From Triatoma infestans (Eukaryota; Arthropoda; Insecta; Hemiptera; Reduviidae): a stretch of 64,000 nucleotides of DNA. The stretch covers positions 124,001 to 188,000 of the forward strand of contig JAAEAF010001125.1 in the NCBI GenBank assembly GCA_011037195.1, written 5' to 3'. Within the stretch, counting starts at the first letter, position 1; each line of letters begins with the position of its first letter. The notes beneath the pieces are model-generated. The model made no database searches. It was given only the letters and a program-made list of their open reading frames with translations, and had not been told where the DNA came from. Position numbers and translations under genes: made by a program. Positions 47,425 to 58,439 of the stretch are shown here, piece after piece.

Positions 47425-47750
47425 CCTTTTACCTCTTACTGCTAGTACAAAAGAAAAGTCAATGCGATCGTCAATTTTTTCAAATCTGAGTTTTCATCGG
47501 AAATAAATTTTAGGCAAAAAATATTTCCGGCGAATGGAACCAGATTAGTGTGACAGAATATCTCAAACATGAAAAATTGCTGGAAGAACAAACTTGATAT
47601 ACCTTCTCTATATACCACGGCATCTGATACCTTCTCTATATACCACGGCATCTGATACCAAGTTTTTGGGCAAAATCCATCAACCAAAAGTGCGACTGTA
47701 TATGTTTTTCTGGTATGGTTTTGGAATATTTGCAAAAAAAGAAGGAAAAT
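47425..47750 (-). repeat. family A repeat, minus strand
   Basis: TACCTCTTACTGCTAGTAC, CAATGCGATCGTC, TTTTCATCGGAAATAAATTT, ATATCTCAAACATGAAAAAT and CAACCAAAAGTGCGACTG are family A blocks in minus order. The frame 47442-47735 is a translation of it. Confidence 0.7.
47596..47653. repeat. 28-bp perfect tandem duplication inside family A
   Basis: The unit GATACCTTCTCTATATACCA plus CGGCATCT occurs at 47626-47653. It also occurs at 47596-47625, where it carries two extra bases (AT). A further GATACC follows. It lies where family A normally reads TTCCGTTTAGGTACC...GCATCTGACACC. Confidence 0.85.
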
Positions 47751-48204
47751 AAAAATTGTTATCGCTTATATGATCAATTTTTTAAAAATTCTCAGCACAA
47801 AAAACTATACTTTGAAATAAATTAAATGAAAGATTACAGAAAAATATTTGTTCGGACCGCGCAAAATTAGATCATGTATAATAATTACCGTGTAAACGGA
47901 GTGATGGGTGGTGTATAATATATATATTCAGACAATTAAATTGACCAAAAAGTAGAAATGTTATTTTATCTTCTTTAGAAGTTATTCTTAAAAAATTATT
48001 CAGCATAAATATTGGAAAATTAACACTACTATTATGATTGCATGCAATTTTTAATTGAGAATATAAAATGGTCGTAGTATAAGTAAAATTACATATCACG
48101 AAATTACTAGTTCATGAGTTTTCCATATTTAAAAGAATAAAGATATAACCTTATATTTCAATTATAATTATCAATATTATAAAAGCACGATTTCATTGTT
48201 TTGA

Positions 48205-48478
48205 ACCAGAAAAAACAAATCTGGTGTGAAACTATGTCTTACTATAATTAAGTGACGAATAATCATTACAATTGCAGTACTCACATGGGTTTAGTTAGGG
48301 TGGTCTTAAAAAAAGGACGAGGGGTTATAGACTTATGTGGCAGCGCCCTTTGTGTCAACCTATAAAGCTTTTAGTGCAGAGTAAATTAAAATCTAATTGA
48401 CAGGTCTGCTGTGAACACCCAAAAATTAACATTCCCGGGCAAACGTTTGAAATAAAAGTGATTAATTTTTAATCTATG
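48205..48478 (+). repeat. family A head and first unit, interrupted by the RTE-like fossil
   Basis: AAATCTGGTGTGAAACTATG at 48219 is the head. CCGGGCAAACGTTTGAAATA, then AAAGTGATTAATTTTTAATC and TATGCAG, is the unit start, and family A stops there. The retrotransposon reading frame begins within a few bases. This marks the probable insertion point. Confidence 0.65.
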
Positions 48479-50552
48479 CAGCCAACATTTCAAATAGAAG
48501 CCAGTTATAGGGATTTAGCAAAGACACAAACAGCTGAAGACATTTTAGGAATTCAAGAAAGACCAGACAAATGCTCATGGTTCGATGAGGAATGTAGAGA
48601 AGCCAGAAACAAGAAAAATACGGCATATAAAATAATGGTACAGAGAAGGCATACTGAAGGATCGGTCGGAGAACATAGAAAGCTACGGAAGGAAGAAAAG
48701 AAAATTCACAGGAGGAAGAAAAGAGCGCTGCAAAAAGAAAAACTGAAGGCCGTAGAGGAATTAAGAAGTGGTAATGAAGTAAGTAAATTTTACCAGATGG
48801 TGAATGAAGACCGAACAGGATTCAAACCAAGAACGATCTCCTGTAAGGCAGTGAATGGTTCACTTATAACTGATAAGAAAGGAACTCTTGAAAGATGGAG
48901 GACTCATTTCAGCCTGCTACTTAACCAGACGGAGGAATGTGCTGATCACGGCACCGGGAGGTGCCACGTTCGGAGGAGGACGAATTGGAGCCACCAGATG
49001 AGGATGAAATTGAAGAAGCATTACAGAGGCTAAAAAATAATAAAGCCCCTGGATATGATGGGATCCCCTCTGAACTTTTCAAATATGGGGGTGCCGAGCT
49101 GGTGAAGCTGCTTCGGAGTCTCTTCCTGCGGGTATGGCAAACTGAAGTAATGCCAGAAGAATGGAACAAAACGGTCATATGCCCGATCCACAAAAAAGGA
49201 GACGTCTCAATATGTGACAACTATAGAGCCATTTCGCTACTGCCTACAATATATAAAATTCTATCTGGAATTCTTTGTAGAAGACTACTTCCCATCGCGG
49301 AACGTCTGACTGAAGGATATCACGCTGGTTTTAGAACTGGAAGATCCACAGTAGACCAAATCCACTCACTTAGGATAATCCTGGAAAGAACAAGAGAGTA
49401 CATCGATTTCAAGTCGGCCTATGATAGTGTGCAACGCAATGCTCTTTATCGTGCCCTTCTGGAGTTGGGGATACCCCCAAAGTTAGTACGCTTAATTAAA
49501 ATGACGATGACTGGGGTGGTTTGCATGGTCAGGACTCAGAATGAGCTCTCGCAGCCGTTCAATAAGAATAAAGGCTTAAAGCAAGGGGATGGCCTGGCGT
49601 GCATCCTATTTAATCTGGCGTTAGAATGGGCCGTTAGAAAGTCGAACATTCAGACGAATGGTACTATTATAAATAGAACTACCCAGTTGCTAGCTTATGC
49701 GGACGACTTGGATCTGATTGGTCGATCAAGAGATGCGATCAGAGATGCCTATCTGGGCTTGGAGAGTGCTGCCAAGGAAATAGGACTTGAAGTGAACCTA
49801 GCCAAAACAAAGTATATGTACGTTTCTGTGGAGTGCAGCGAGATAATGATGTGGAGCTTGGGAATCATACCTTTGAGTGGGTGGATAATTTTATTTATGT
49901 AGGAACCCAAGTGAATCATGATAATAATATCAGTCATGAGATCATTAGAAGTATATTGCTGGCTAATAGGGCATACTTCGGTCTACAGGATTATATGAAA
50001 AGTCTCCAGGTCCACAAAAATAAGAATCTATAAGACTCTCATCCGACCCGTTCTAACATATGCCTCGGAATGCTGGACCATCACTAGAAACGACGAGCTT
50101 GCCCTCCTTAGATTTGAAAGGAAAATTCTTCGCAGGATCTACGGAGCCATCCTAGATGGGGAGACATGGAGACGGAGAAGTAATGAGGAATTAAGGAATT
50201 TGTACAAGGATGTCGATGTGGTGGACTACATCAAGCTGGGGCGCCTGCGCTGGGCGGGGCTGTAGGAGGAATGAATCCCGAGGAAGTGCCTCTCAAGTTA
50301 TTGAGAGAAAACATACACGGTGTACGCAGAGTCGGGAGACCCAGATTGAGATGGAGAGATGCCAGCAGCTTCCTTGGTGTCCGCAACTGGATGGTGGCGG
50401 CATCGAACCGTGACAACTGGGCAATCCATAGAGGAGGCCAAGACTCGCGCAAGTGGGTTGTAGAGCCAAGTGAAGAAGAAAAGACACAATTGGCAAACAC
50501 TAATTCTCCACCTGAATGCACTCACTTATCCCTTACATATTGTACACTATGA
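48478..50552 (+). mobile_element. 5'-truncated RTE-like non-LTR retrotransposon, pseudogenised
   Basis: Encodes a reverse transcriptase relic without the endonuclease domain. From 48476 the frame gives the linker (WFDEECREARNKKNTAY) and a lysine-rich stretch. A frameshift near 48950 leads to 48961-49902 (313 codons) with NKAPGYDGIPSELFKYGG, NYRAISLLPTIYKIL, GFRTGRSTVDQ, motif A (YIDFKSAYDSV), KGLKQGDGLACILFNLALE and YADD (49696-49707). About nine residues usually present before motif A are missing in frame. Further shifts near 49838, 50015 and 50260 connect IYVGTQVN, IYKTLIRPVLTYASECWTI, GRLRWAG and VGRPRLRWRD; the last is the typical C-terminal motif. Four frameshifts and the missing endonuclease make it inactive. 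RTE-like assignment is from motif order; the 3' untranslated end is not defined. Confidence 0.85.
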
Positions 50553-50815
50553 TACTAATATTTCCTGTGCACAGAAACTTACGCCCATAGGAGCCAGAAA
50601 AGGGTCTTTCATATCTCATTAGACTTGGATGATAACCTTGTTTTTTTTTGTTTATTTTTTTACTATCTTGTTAATAGATGAATTTTTTAACTTTTTTTAA
50701 AGGAGTAAATAGTTCGATTTGGTATTGATGCCAAAAAAACACGGCAATTAAAAGACAAAATTAGATCACAGTAGACTTCGTTTTGTAACCAATTCGATCT
50801 AACATTTAAACCACT
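50553..50815. other. 3' flank of the RTE-like fossil
   Basis: It could include the 3' untranslated tail of the element; a T-rich run occurs near 50640. No target duplication of the insertion could be found by eye. Confidence 0.4.
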
Positions 50816-50819
50816 TAAA

Positions 50820-51325
50820 CGATATGATTGTTTCACACCAGATTTTAACTTTCTCTACTACTGAAAGTAAGAGAAATCAAATTGAGATCACGTCAAATTT
50901 TCTAATTGAATTTTCATTGGCAATAAATGCTTTGCGTTTTCCTAAGCGAATGCTAAAAGTTTTAAAACCGCCGTACAATGTATGAGTCAACCGCCGATAG
51001 AATATTGGATACGTTAGAATCATTTATAGAATTCCAAATTTGAAAAGAATGGGATAACCAGAAATGCGACTTTATAGAGAGCAGGTCTCTGAGTTTTTCG
51101 AAGAAAAAAAAGTATAGGTAGTTTTGCGGAATTTGTGGCGTTAAATTTTAAATTACTCAATGTAATCTGGACAATTGCCCCCCCCCCAACATCTCTATAT
51201 TTATTATATTAAGGTGAATGAGTAAAATTTGAAGTGTAAAGAAACTCTGTCATTTTATATATAATTAACAGCATAAGAGAAAGTCGTGTGAATCACGTGA
51301 CTGGTCACACAGATTTTGTTTCCGT
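50820..51325 (-). repeat. family A repeat, minus strand, tail to head, abutting another head
   Basis: GATTGTTTCACACCAGATTT at 50827 is a minus-oriented head of a neighbouring copy. It is followed at once by the tail of the main copy (ACTGAAAGTAAGAGAAATCA, GAGATCACGTCAAATTTTC). That copy runs to GCGGAATTTGTGGCGTTAAA and ends with its own head (AACAGCATAAGAGAAAGTCG, TCACACAGATTTT near 51320). Confidence 0.7.
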
Positions 51326-51784
51326 TTACAATAAGAACCATTCTGAAGTGCAAAATTTGTAATAATTAATAAAAATATCAAATGGGGAAAAAACGAAAGG
51401 CGAGAATAAGAATATATGCATTTTTGTGTTAAATAGAATTTTCATATCTACCTCAGCACTGATAAAATGATTACTTAACACTTTATAAGAGCAAAAAAAA
51501 AAAAGTAATAATATATAGTGACATATATTTTATTATAAAGAATAGAAATAAAATTTATTGCAGTTAAAAAACGAAATAATTGATGTAACTATTAAACCAG
51601 GAATGGTAAGTTTGGCATTCACTAACACCTCCCCTCCCCCCGGGACAGTATTTGTTTGTCTATTAAATTTTGGTTGGCCCAAAATTTAATTTTTTTTTAA
51701 CTTTTTTGATTATTATAAATTAGTGGTTGAATAAACATCATGTAATCCCCAGGCTGCTCAATGAGCACCGTTTCATTCATATAA
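51326..51784. other. AT-rich DNA, no feature recognised
   Basis: A C-rich run lies near 51630-51645. Nothing else is identified. Confidence 0.5.
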
Positions 51785-52365
51785 TATTTCGTATCAAAGT
51801 TTCCGTAAAACACTCACACAACTTTCTCTTATTCACAAAATTTCTTAAAATTTGCAATGTTTACTTAACGACAGTTGGGGAGGGGGCTTGCTTTAAAAAA
51901 ATATTTTTTGCCTAACAACGCGCCCTTTTATCACGACAATTTAAATTTAAGCCAAACTAACGTAGTTTTCCGGAAAAAAAAGAAGCTTAACGTTTGTAGC
52001 CCCCCAGAGCCTTCCCAAATTCAATGTTCCTAAAAAAAGAATTTCAGATAAAAGTGAGAGTCAAAGTGTATAGTCAAAGTACTTACAAGCTTTAAAACAA
52101 AATTATTTGAGCCGCTTCCGAAATAATCGCGAATAACTGCAAAATAAAATTAATAAATAAAACCATTCCAGTAAGGCTGTACTTCCGGTTAACAGATTTT
52201 CAGGATAATCTTATTGTCAGATACAGTAATGCTATTTGAATGAGATGTCAAGTTGCAAGTTGCTAGGATTTTCCACCTATGAGATATTTTGTTTTTGCTC
52301 AATTACTCCAACGGAACTCAAAAACATGTGATTTCTGTGAAAACTCAATATATAAAATCGTACTT
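51785..52365 (+). repeat. family A repeat, head to near tail
   Basis: GTAAAACACTCACACAACTT, CCCCCCAGAGCCTTCCCAAA, TTCAGATAAAAGTGAGAG, GTACTTCCGGTTAACAGATT, TTATTGTCAGATAC, ATGAGATATTTTG and GTGAAAACTCAATA are in order. The tail hairpin is absent. Confidence 0.7.
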
Positions 52366-52959
52366 ATTAAGAGTTAATTAAAATGACGAATCAAACGAAG
52401 TTATTTTTAAGTCGATGATTTAATTGCATCGTTTAATTATATGTCGATAAGATATATGTATCGTGTATTTTTTTTTAACGATACAGATTTAAAAGAAATA
52501 GTATTATAATAATAATAATCATAATAATATTATTCATGACAATGCACAAGCAAATAAATACAGTTTATACAGTAATTGTTTTCAATGCAAAACAATAAAT
52601 TTGTTTGTGTGAACTGCATAAAATAACCATCTATGGGGTCTGTAAGGAGGGCATTATTCAAATATATTAAGTTTAACAACACAATACATCAACAGCATTA
52701 AATATGACATAAATTACTAAATTTAAGAAAGGATGTCATTGCGAGCGAGCATCCTTCGCCAATGTTTGGGGATCACGCTGCTGTGTACAGGGAAACTGCA
52801 TGTATCCCTCTAAAAAGCAATTAATCATTTAAAAAAAAATTCAAGTTTAAAGAAAATATGTCAACTTTTATACATGATTTAACTATAATGTAAGTTTTTC
52901 ACAAGTTTTCAACCTCAGTTCGTCAAACTTTGTAACAAAAAAAAAGTATTCATGAATAA
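52366..52959. other. AT-rich DNA, no feature recognised
   Basis: A short GC-richer patch near 52735-52800 (GCGAGCGAGCATCC) is unassigned. No gene is seen. Confidence 0.5.
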
Positions 52960-53910
52960 AAAATTTATGAAACACTCATACAACTTTCTCAGACTGAACT
53001 TAAATACAATGACAGTGTTGACACATTTCCAATAAACTTCAAAATTTGTGTCACACTCTAACACTGATGGTGGGCACTCTTGATTCAGTAAATCATTTCA
53101 ATTTGATTACATTGCAGTCCAGAAGACAGCGTTGATAGCATTGAATCAACTCAAATAACATTTGAAATTTAACGCCACACATTCCATACAACTTCATAAT
53201 AACAGTTTTTCCGGAAAAATCGTTCTAAAATTATGGAATTCTATTGGCGCTCCAGCAAACGAGATTTAAAGAAAATCGTTGTATCCGTTTTCGGGAAAAT
53301 TCCCTAAAAAAAAAAAAAAAATTAAAACATGTATTCTATAAAGTCGTACTTCCCCCATTAACCTGATTTTTTCAAATATGGAAATCTAGCAATATTTCTA
53401 AATGGAATTAATATTATTTAGATGACAGTAATATGTGCTGTACTAACTATATTATAGTTTAGAGAAAAAAATAACCCTATCGTTCCGCCAGAACCTCTAT
53501 AAAGTCACTCTTTTCTAGGGTAAATGTTTCAAATAAAAGTAATAGGTATTTATGTGTGTGGATTACCAACTCGGGTGGGCAGTATCCCAGCACCGGAGTC
53601 ATCATAGGCTTACTGTGCCAACATTTCAGTAGATAGTATGCAAAGTTTAAAGAAAGTCGTTTCCTAGAAAATCGCGGAAAACTGATTAAAAAAAAATCAG
53701 TAAAGTTGCATTTCCAGTTAATGGATTTTACCGGAAATCATTGTGTCTGATGCGATGATAGTACCTAAACTGCTAATAATTAATCATGTTTGAGCTTCCT
53801 GCGGTTTTTCGCTCAAAAATACACACACACACACACACGCGCGCGCGCACCATCATTTGCTAAAAGTAGCAGCACTTCTTATTAGCAGCAAGAGAAAGTA
53901 AAAAATGGAA
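52960..53910 (+). repeat. family A repeat, long two-unit copy
   Basis: The head is at 52973 (GAAACACTCATACAACTTTC). The first-unit variant is at 53100-53390 (ACATTGCAGTCCAGAAGACA, AGTCGTACTTCCC). A linker follows at 53470-53520, then a second unit (GTTTCAAATAAAAGTAATAG, GCATTTCCAGTTAATGG, GTACCTAAAC). It ends with CA and CG dinucleotide runs at 53820-53848 and the tail hairpin TTCTTATTAGCAGCAAGAGA. About 950 bp head to tail. Confidence 0.75.
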
Positions 53911-54239
53911 TAAATTTAAATATGTTATTTTTATTTTTCTATTTATAATAATAATAATAAAAACATTCCGTTCTAAGGAGGAAACAAAAAATAGAAATTA
54001 TGTTCAAAATATTAAAAATATATATATTTTTATTCATAAAAAAACTAAAAGGAAACCATTACAAAAAAATAAAAAGTAATCTAAGCAGAAGAAAATATTT
54101 TAAAACTCCTGTGATAATACTCTGAAAAGGAAAGACATTGAACTGATTTAATATGGATAGATGGGACATTCCTACATCCCTATTTTTGTTTTACCTAATC
54201 AAGATTGTGCATTCAAGAAAGATATTTACTCTATACTGA

Positions 54240-55480
54240 AAAAAATCTAGTGTGGAACACCTCCAACTACAATTCTCATAATTTTATTAATCGATGAATT
54301 TTCTTCAAATTTGTAATTATTTAATGCAGTTTAGTTGGCTTTTACTAAACTAAAAATAAATTCTCATAACATCGTGAAACCGTACCCTAGTACTGAAATA
54401 TTATTCTAGAAGTAAACCCCGTACATAGAAAAAACCGGTTAACCAAATTTCTAGAAACGCGGAAATTTATTAACACATCCTCTTCATCCACAAATAATTA
54501 GAAAAATGTTTATAAAACAATATCAATGAAAGCCTGCAGTTTAGTTTTTACTACCTTAAAGGAAGGATAGAAAATCGCGAAAAATGAAAAAAATCTGATG
54601 TGTAGTAAGTAACACACACGATTCCTCTCTTACTGCAGCTTACTAAGTTTTTATTTTTTATTTGTTTAAACAGACATTAACCAGCTACAAATTTCACAAA
54701 CGACAAAAATGAATATTTTTTTATATATTTTTAAAATGAATAGATATATAATTTATTTTTTATATATTTATAAAATATAAAAGACGTAACTTCCGATACA
54801 CCAATTTTCTTCGATCTCCGAATTTTGGCTGCAATTCATTACTTACTAATATTTATATAGACAATCAAATCGTATAACATACTGATATGGCACTTTTGTG
54901 AAAAGTCTCAAGTCACCTCCCCCCTAAGACCTCTTAAATGATTATTCCTGATAACATGTTTCCAATACAAGTTGCAGCCCTTTTTATCTTTAATTGATAT
55001 ACCAAGATTAAAGAAAATCGCAAAGATACTGAAAAATACATTCCGTAAAGGAGTATATCTAGTCAACCGATTTTTACTAAAACCTTGTCGCATCCCCCAG
55101 AAACGTCTAAACAAAATACCAAGATTCCGTTTGTGCAATTTTCCGTTTATTCAATTAAACTGACCACACACATACACATGCAACTGTGCAGTTTCCAAAA
55201 ACTACTTTTTCGAACTCAAGAGACCTTAAAGTATTAAAGGTAAAACTTCAAATTCGCCAATTTTACACGACCAAAATACTTTTCTTATCCATAATGATAA
55301 AAAAAAATCCAGAAAAAGAATACCAAACTTCAGTTTTCGTCATTCTACTTTGCAAGATATTGAGTTCAATCATATTCTGTTTCTTTTCTCTCACTCTGTT
55401 TTACACACACAACACTGTATATCTTTCAGGGCCTTCCAAAAACATTCCATTTCGAAAATTGATCACGTGCGCGATATTTA
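54240..55480 (+). repeat. cluster of family A copies
   Basis: Heads occur at 54243 (AATCTAGTGTGGAACACC) and 54594 (AATCTGATGTGTAGTAAG). Unit blocks are at 54786 (CGTAACTTCCGATACACC) and 54905-55075 (CACCTCCCCCCTAAGACCTC, GTCAACCGATTTTTACT). Two tail-like regions are at 55190-55290 and 55430-55480. Frames at 54908-55138, 54972-55163 and 55186-55491 are repeat translations. Confidence 0.65.
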
Positions 55481-55717
55481 CAATTTTTTAACAGTTTTAT
55501 GAAACAAAAAGAGGCTAGCATTTATATAATAATTAGCGTTTAGAACCTAGTTCAAAGCCAAGTATGCAATTTGTTTATTAATTTAACTTTGCTGAACTAA
55601 TTAGATTTTACAAATGTTCAGTATTTTTTTACGTAAGAAATAAATTTGAATTTTTTTTTGTATATATATATATATAAGGACAGAAAAAAAAAGATAATAA
55701 ATAAGCAAAGTACTTAC

Positions 55718-56060
55718 CAAAATATTCAATTCCAAGATTGTCGACTAGTTGTGTTGAATCTCATTGAGCGTTACGGCCGCTAGAAATAGAAAGAATGTAA
55801 ACAGAAAAGAACACGCTAAACTTTTCAACAGTTTTTCAAAAAAAACAAACAGAATTATTAAAAAGCCGGGGGGTTCAAAAAACTCCTTTAAATTTTTTCA
55901 AAAAGAAAAAACAAAACGGATTAATGTCGAAATTTAAAAAATTGAGGAAAATAGAAGGAAAAAATTGATTAAAAAAAAAAAAATTAGCGCACGTAAATTT
56001 TTCTTTAAGAAAAGATAGATAAGAAGCGGCCGTAGTTAGCACGAGAGCGGCTTTAATACT
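55718..56060 (-). other. candidate noncoding first exon or leader (minus strand)
   Basis: On the minus strand, a possible initiator TCAGTATT (start at 56060) is followed by a T-rich leader. The leader ends at 55718 in ATATTTTG|GTAAGTAC, a near-consensus 5' splice site. An internal acceptor-like TTCTTTCTATTTCTAG ends at 55780. The exon could therefore be the whole 343 bp, or only 55718-55779 (62 bp) preceded by a short intron. All three frames of the 62-bp piece contain stops, so it would be untranslated. No transcript evidence is available. Confidence 0.4.
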
Positions 56061-56300
56061 GAGATGTGTGTGCAAGTGTGTAAAGTGGTGGTGCCTAGAT
56101 GACGCGGCCAAGTCTGGTATTGGTGGTGGGAGGCCAAGCCCTCCAGCCAGGCAGATTTGTGCACAAAGTAGCAGTGGAACAGTCTAGCCGCCACCAGCAC
56201 AAACAACCGAGCCGGCCAGCGGCAACCCCCAAGTAAAGTGGCAGGCGGCCGTCCGTTACCATGGTGATCCCGGGGCGCGCAATCAATTTAGTTTCAATAG
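56030..56300 (-). promoter_or_regulatory. GC-rich island, candidate promoter
   Basis: A sharply GC-rich block with many CG dinucleotides (GCGGCCG repeats, CCCGGGGCGCGC at 56269-56280) lies in AT-rich DNA and directly precedes the candidate minus-strand exon. It includes an X-box-like site at 56255-56268. No TATA box is evident. It is comparable to the island at 2106-2330. Confidence 0.45.
56255..56268. promoter_or_regulatory. RFX X-box-like site
   Basis: GTTACCATGGTGAT resembles the near-palindromic X-box bound by RFX factors (two half-sites GTTRCC and GGYAAC separated by AT). The left half is perfect and the right half has two mismatches. It lies about 195 bp upstream of the possible start at 56060. 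RFX sites often mark ciliary genes, but a single match in GC-rich DNA can be chance. Confidence 0.3.
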
Positions 56301-56811
56301 ATACCGCTGCAACGCGCTATTGTAATATTCCCAATATCACTATTTTATTTTTTTTTTAAGTAAAACTTGAGGGGGGGAAAACAGGAATAAATAAATAAGA
56401 AAAACAAAATGCAATTTTAAATATTCGATTTGCAAGAAGCAGTTTATTTGGAAAAATATGGAACATATTTACTTACACGATTAGTGGGACTGGAAAATCG
56501 GCCAACTTGATATCTAGCCATTAATATCGATTTAATATTTAATATTATTACCACAGTAGTTTATTTTATTAATCAATATTTTTTATCGTACTTATATTTC
56601 AACTAGATGTGGAACATGCCATTTTAATGAATAAAAATATTTGTCAAAGTAATAATAATACCCAAAACAAAACAAAACAAATTTCTCTAATTTTAATGTG
56701 ACCTTCTCACAATAAAAACTGGTAAATTTTCTATAAAAATTAATGTATAATTAGGGAATAGTGTACAGTTTAGTAGTGATGTGGCAGTTTGGAGCGCTAT
56801 GGCAAAATTAA
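56301..56811. other. AT-rich DNA, no feature recognised
   Basis: No gene or repeat was identified upstream of the candidate promoter. Confidence 0.5.
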
Positions 56812-57434
56812 AAAATCTGGTGTGAAAGGAACACCAACACTTTCTCTTACTGCAATTTACACAGTTTTAACGGACAAACTTATAATTCTTACTTAAATAA
56901 AACCACCCCACCTCCATAAAACTTTGTCGGAAAAAAGTTACATACAAACTGATTGGTCTTTGTGTATATACTTATTTACAGCAAATTTAATGAAATCCAT
57001 CGGTGTTATTGAAGAGAAAAGGAAATAACTGTTTATTAGAAACACACTTCCGGTCAACAAATTGTTTTCAAACTCGGAATTTACGCAACATATTTAATTC
57101 CAATTAATAATATTTAGATGAAGTAATCGTATAATAAACTCAATAGCATTTTAGAGGAAAACAACATAACCCCTTACTTCTCACAATATCCCCCCCTTTA
57201 ATGAACTTTGCCGGACAAATATTTCAAATAAAAGTTGAAGCTCTTAATATGTGTAGTTGTTATATGAAGTTGCTGTTTTCGAGCAAATATAAAAACTAAA
57301 ACATCCGTCCAGTGAAATGGTATTTCCGGTTGAGCGATTCCTGTCGGAAGTTTGGAGATATCAAAACTGAATGTCAATTTGGAAAACTAGCCACGATGGC
57401 AATACTTCCTGTTAACAAGAGTAAAAGAAAGTAA
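56812..57434 (+). repeat. family A repeat, best head-to-tail copy
   Basis: Head AAAATCTGGTGTGAAAGG, CTTTCTCTTACTGCAATTTA. Unit 1 ends with ACACACTTCCGGTCAACAAA. The linker has ATATTTAGATGAAGTAATCG and CCCCCCCTTTAATGAACTTT. Unit 2 starts CCGGACAAATATTTCAAATA and has GGTATTTCCGGTTGAGCGAT. Tail GATGGCAATACTTCCTG, AACAAGAGTAAAAGAAAGTA. The CA block is deleted. The copy shows that one element contains two related internal units. Confidence 0.8.
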
Positions 57435-57489
57435 ATCTGCTAATACAACAACTATGAAAACATACTTTCTTTTTTTTTTGGTATGATTA

Positions 57490-58430
57490 AATAAATACCA
57501 AATCTGAAGGAAATCGGTTAACCGAGAATGTGAATTTTCATGTAGGTTTTTCTATTTACTCGATTTTCTGAAAAAGCTTCGAAAGTTTTCTTAAGACTGG
57601 CATGTGCTGGTATACTATACACATGAAAACCTATTATTGTTTTATTTTATTAGAACATTTTTCCGGAAAAATTAATAAATGAAGCTGAAACTTAGTAATG
57701 CCTTCTCTTGATAATCCTAATCAATACAATTAGGATTATACCACCAGGTAGGGCGTTAAGGGAACGATATATTGAATAAGAAAATCTGTTTGTGAGAGTG
57801 CCCTGAAAGTTACATGAGTAATTCACACTATATTTATACTAATTCTGTACCTGCTGAAAAATGATTGCGGTCGTGTCTGATTTTTGAAAACTTTTTAACG
57901 CAAATACATGTTTTGAGAGGTCCAAATTACGGTAAAAAAAAAAAAAAAATTGTGTGTAAACAGAATATTTAAAAAATGAAATATCTGTCTAAAAGATTTC
58001 AGTTTTTCTCAAAAATGTCTCCAACGATAAACTTCGAAAATAATCTACGTAAATTGCTTAATCATTTTTATTTGAAATTCTTTTCCAGAAAAATTGATTT
58101 TTCCCTCTATTCCCTCTCCAAAGTATTATATATGGTTCTATAGTCTAAAAAATTATTAAGGTACATTATAAGATAGTTAGAAACGAGTTTGAAGAAAATC
58201 GGTTAAACGGAAGTGCGAATTTACAGAATAGGTTTGTGTTTTATATAATTTGCACAAATATAGAAGTTATACTTTTATTATAACCTTTTGAAGAAAATTA
58301 ACTGATAAAAATTTATTGAGGTTTGTCCGAGGCACTCAAATGTCTGGAAGGTTTTTCTTATAGACTGAAATGTAATATATTCCAATAATCACACTACCTT
58401 CCATTATTGCAATTTTCACCAAAATTCCAA
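57490..58430 (-). repeat. family A copies, minus strand
   Basis: CTGAAGGAAATCGGTTAACC and CGATTTTCTGAAAAAGC at 57503-57580 form one unit. A tail at 57865 (ATTGCGGTCGTGTCTGATTT) is followed by ATACATGTTTTGAGAGGTCC and unit blocks to 58430 (TTGAAGAAAATCGGTTAAAC, AAGTGCGAATTTACAGAATA). At least two pieces are present. Confidence 0.65.
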
Positions 58431-58439
58431 AAAAAAAAA

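Noticed and set aside
48921..49220. Minus-strand ORFs over the RTE-like fossil
   Set aside because: They are shadows of the plus-strand reverse transcriptase, which has the recognisable motifs.
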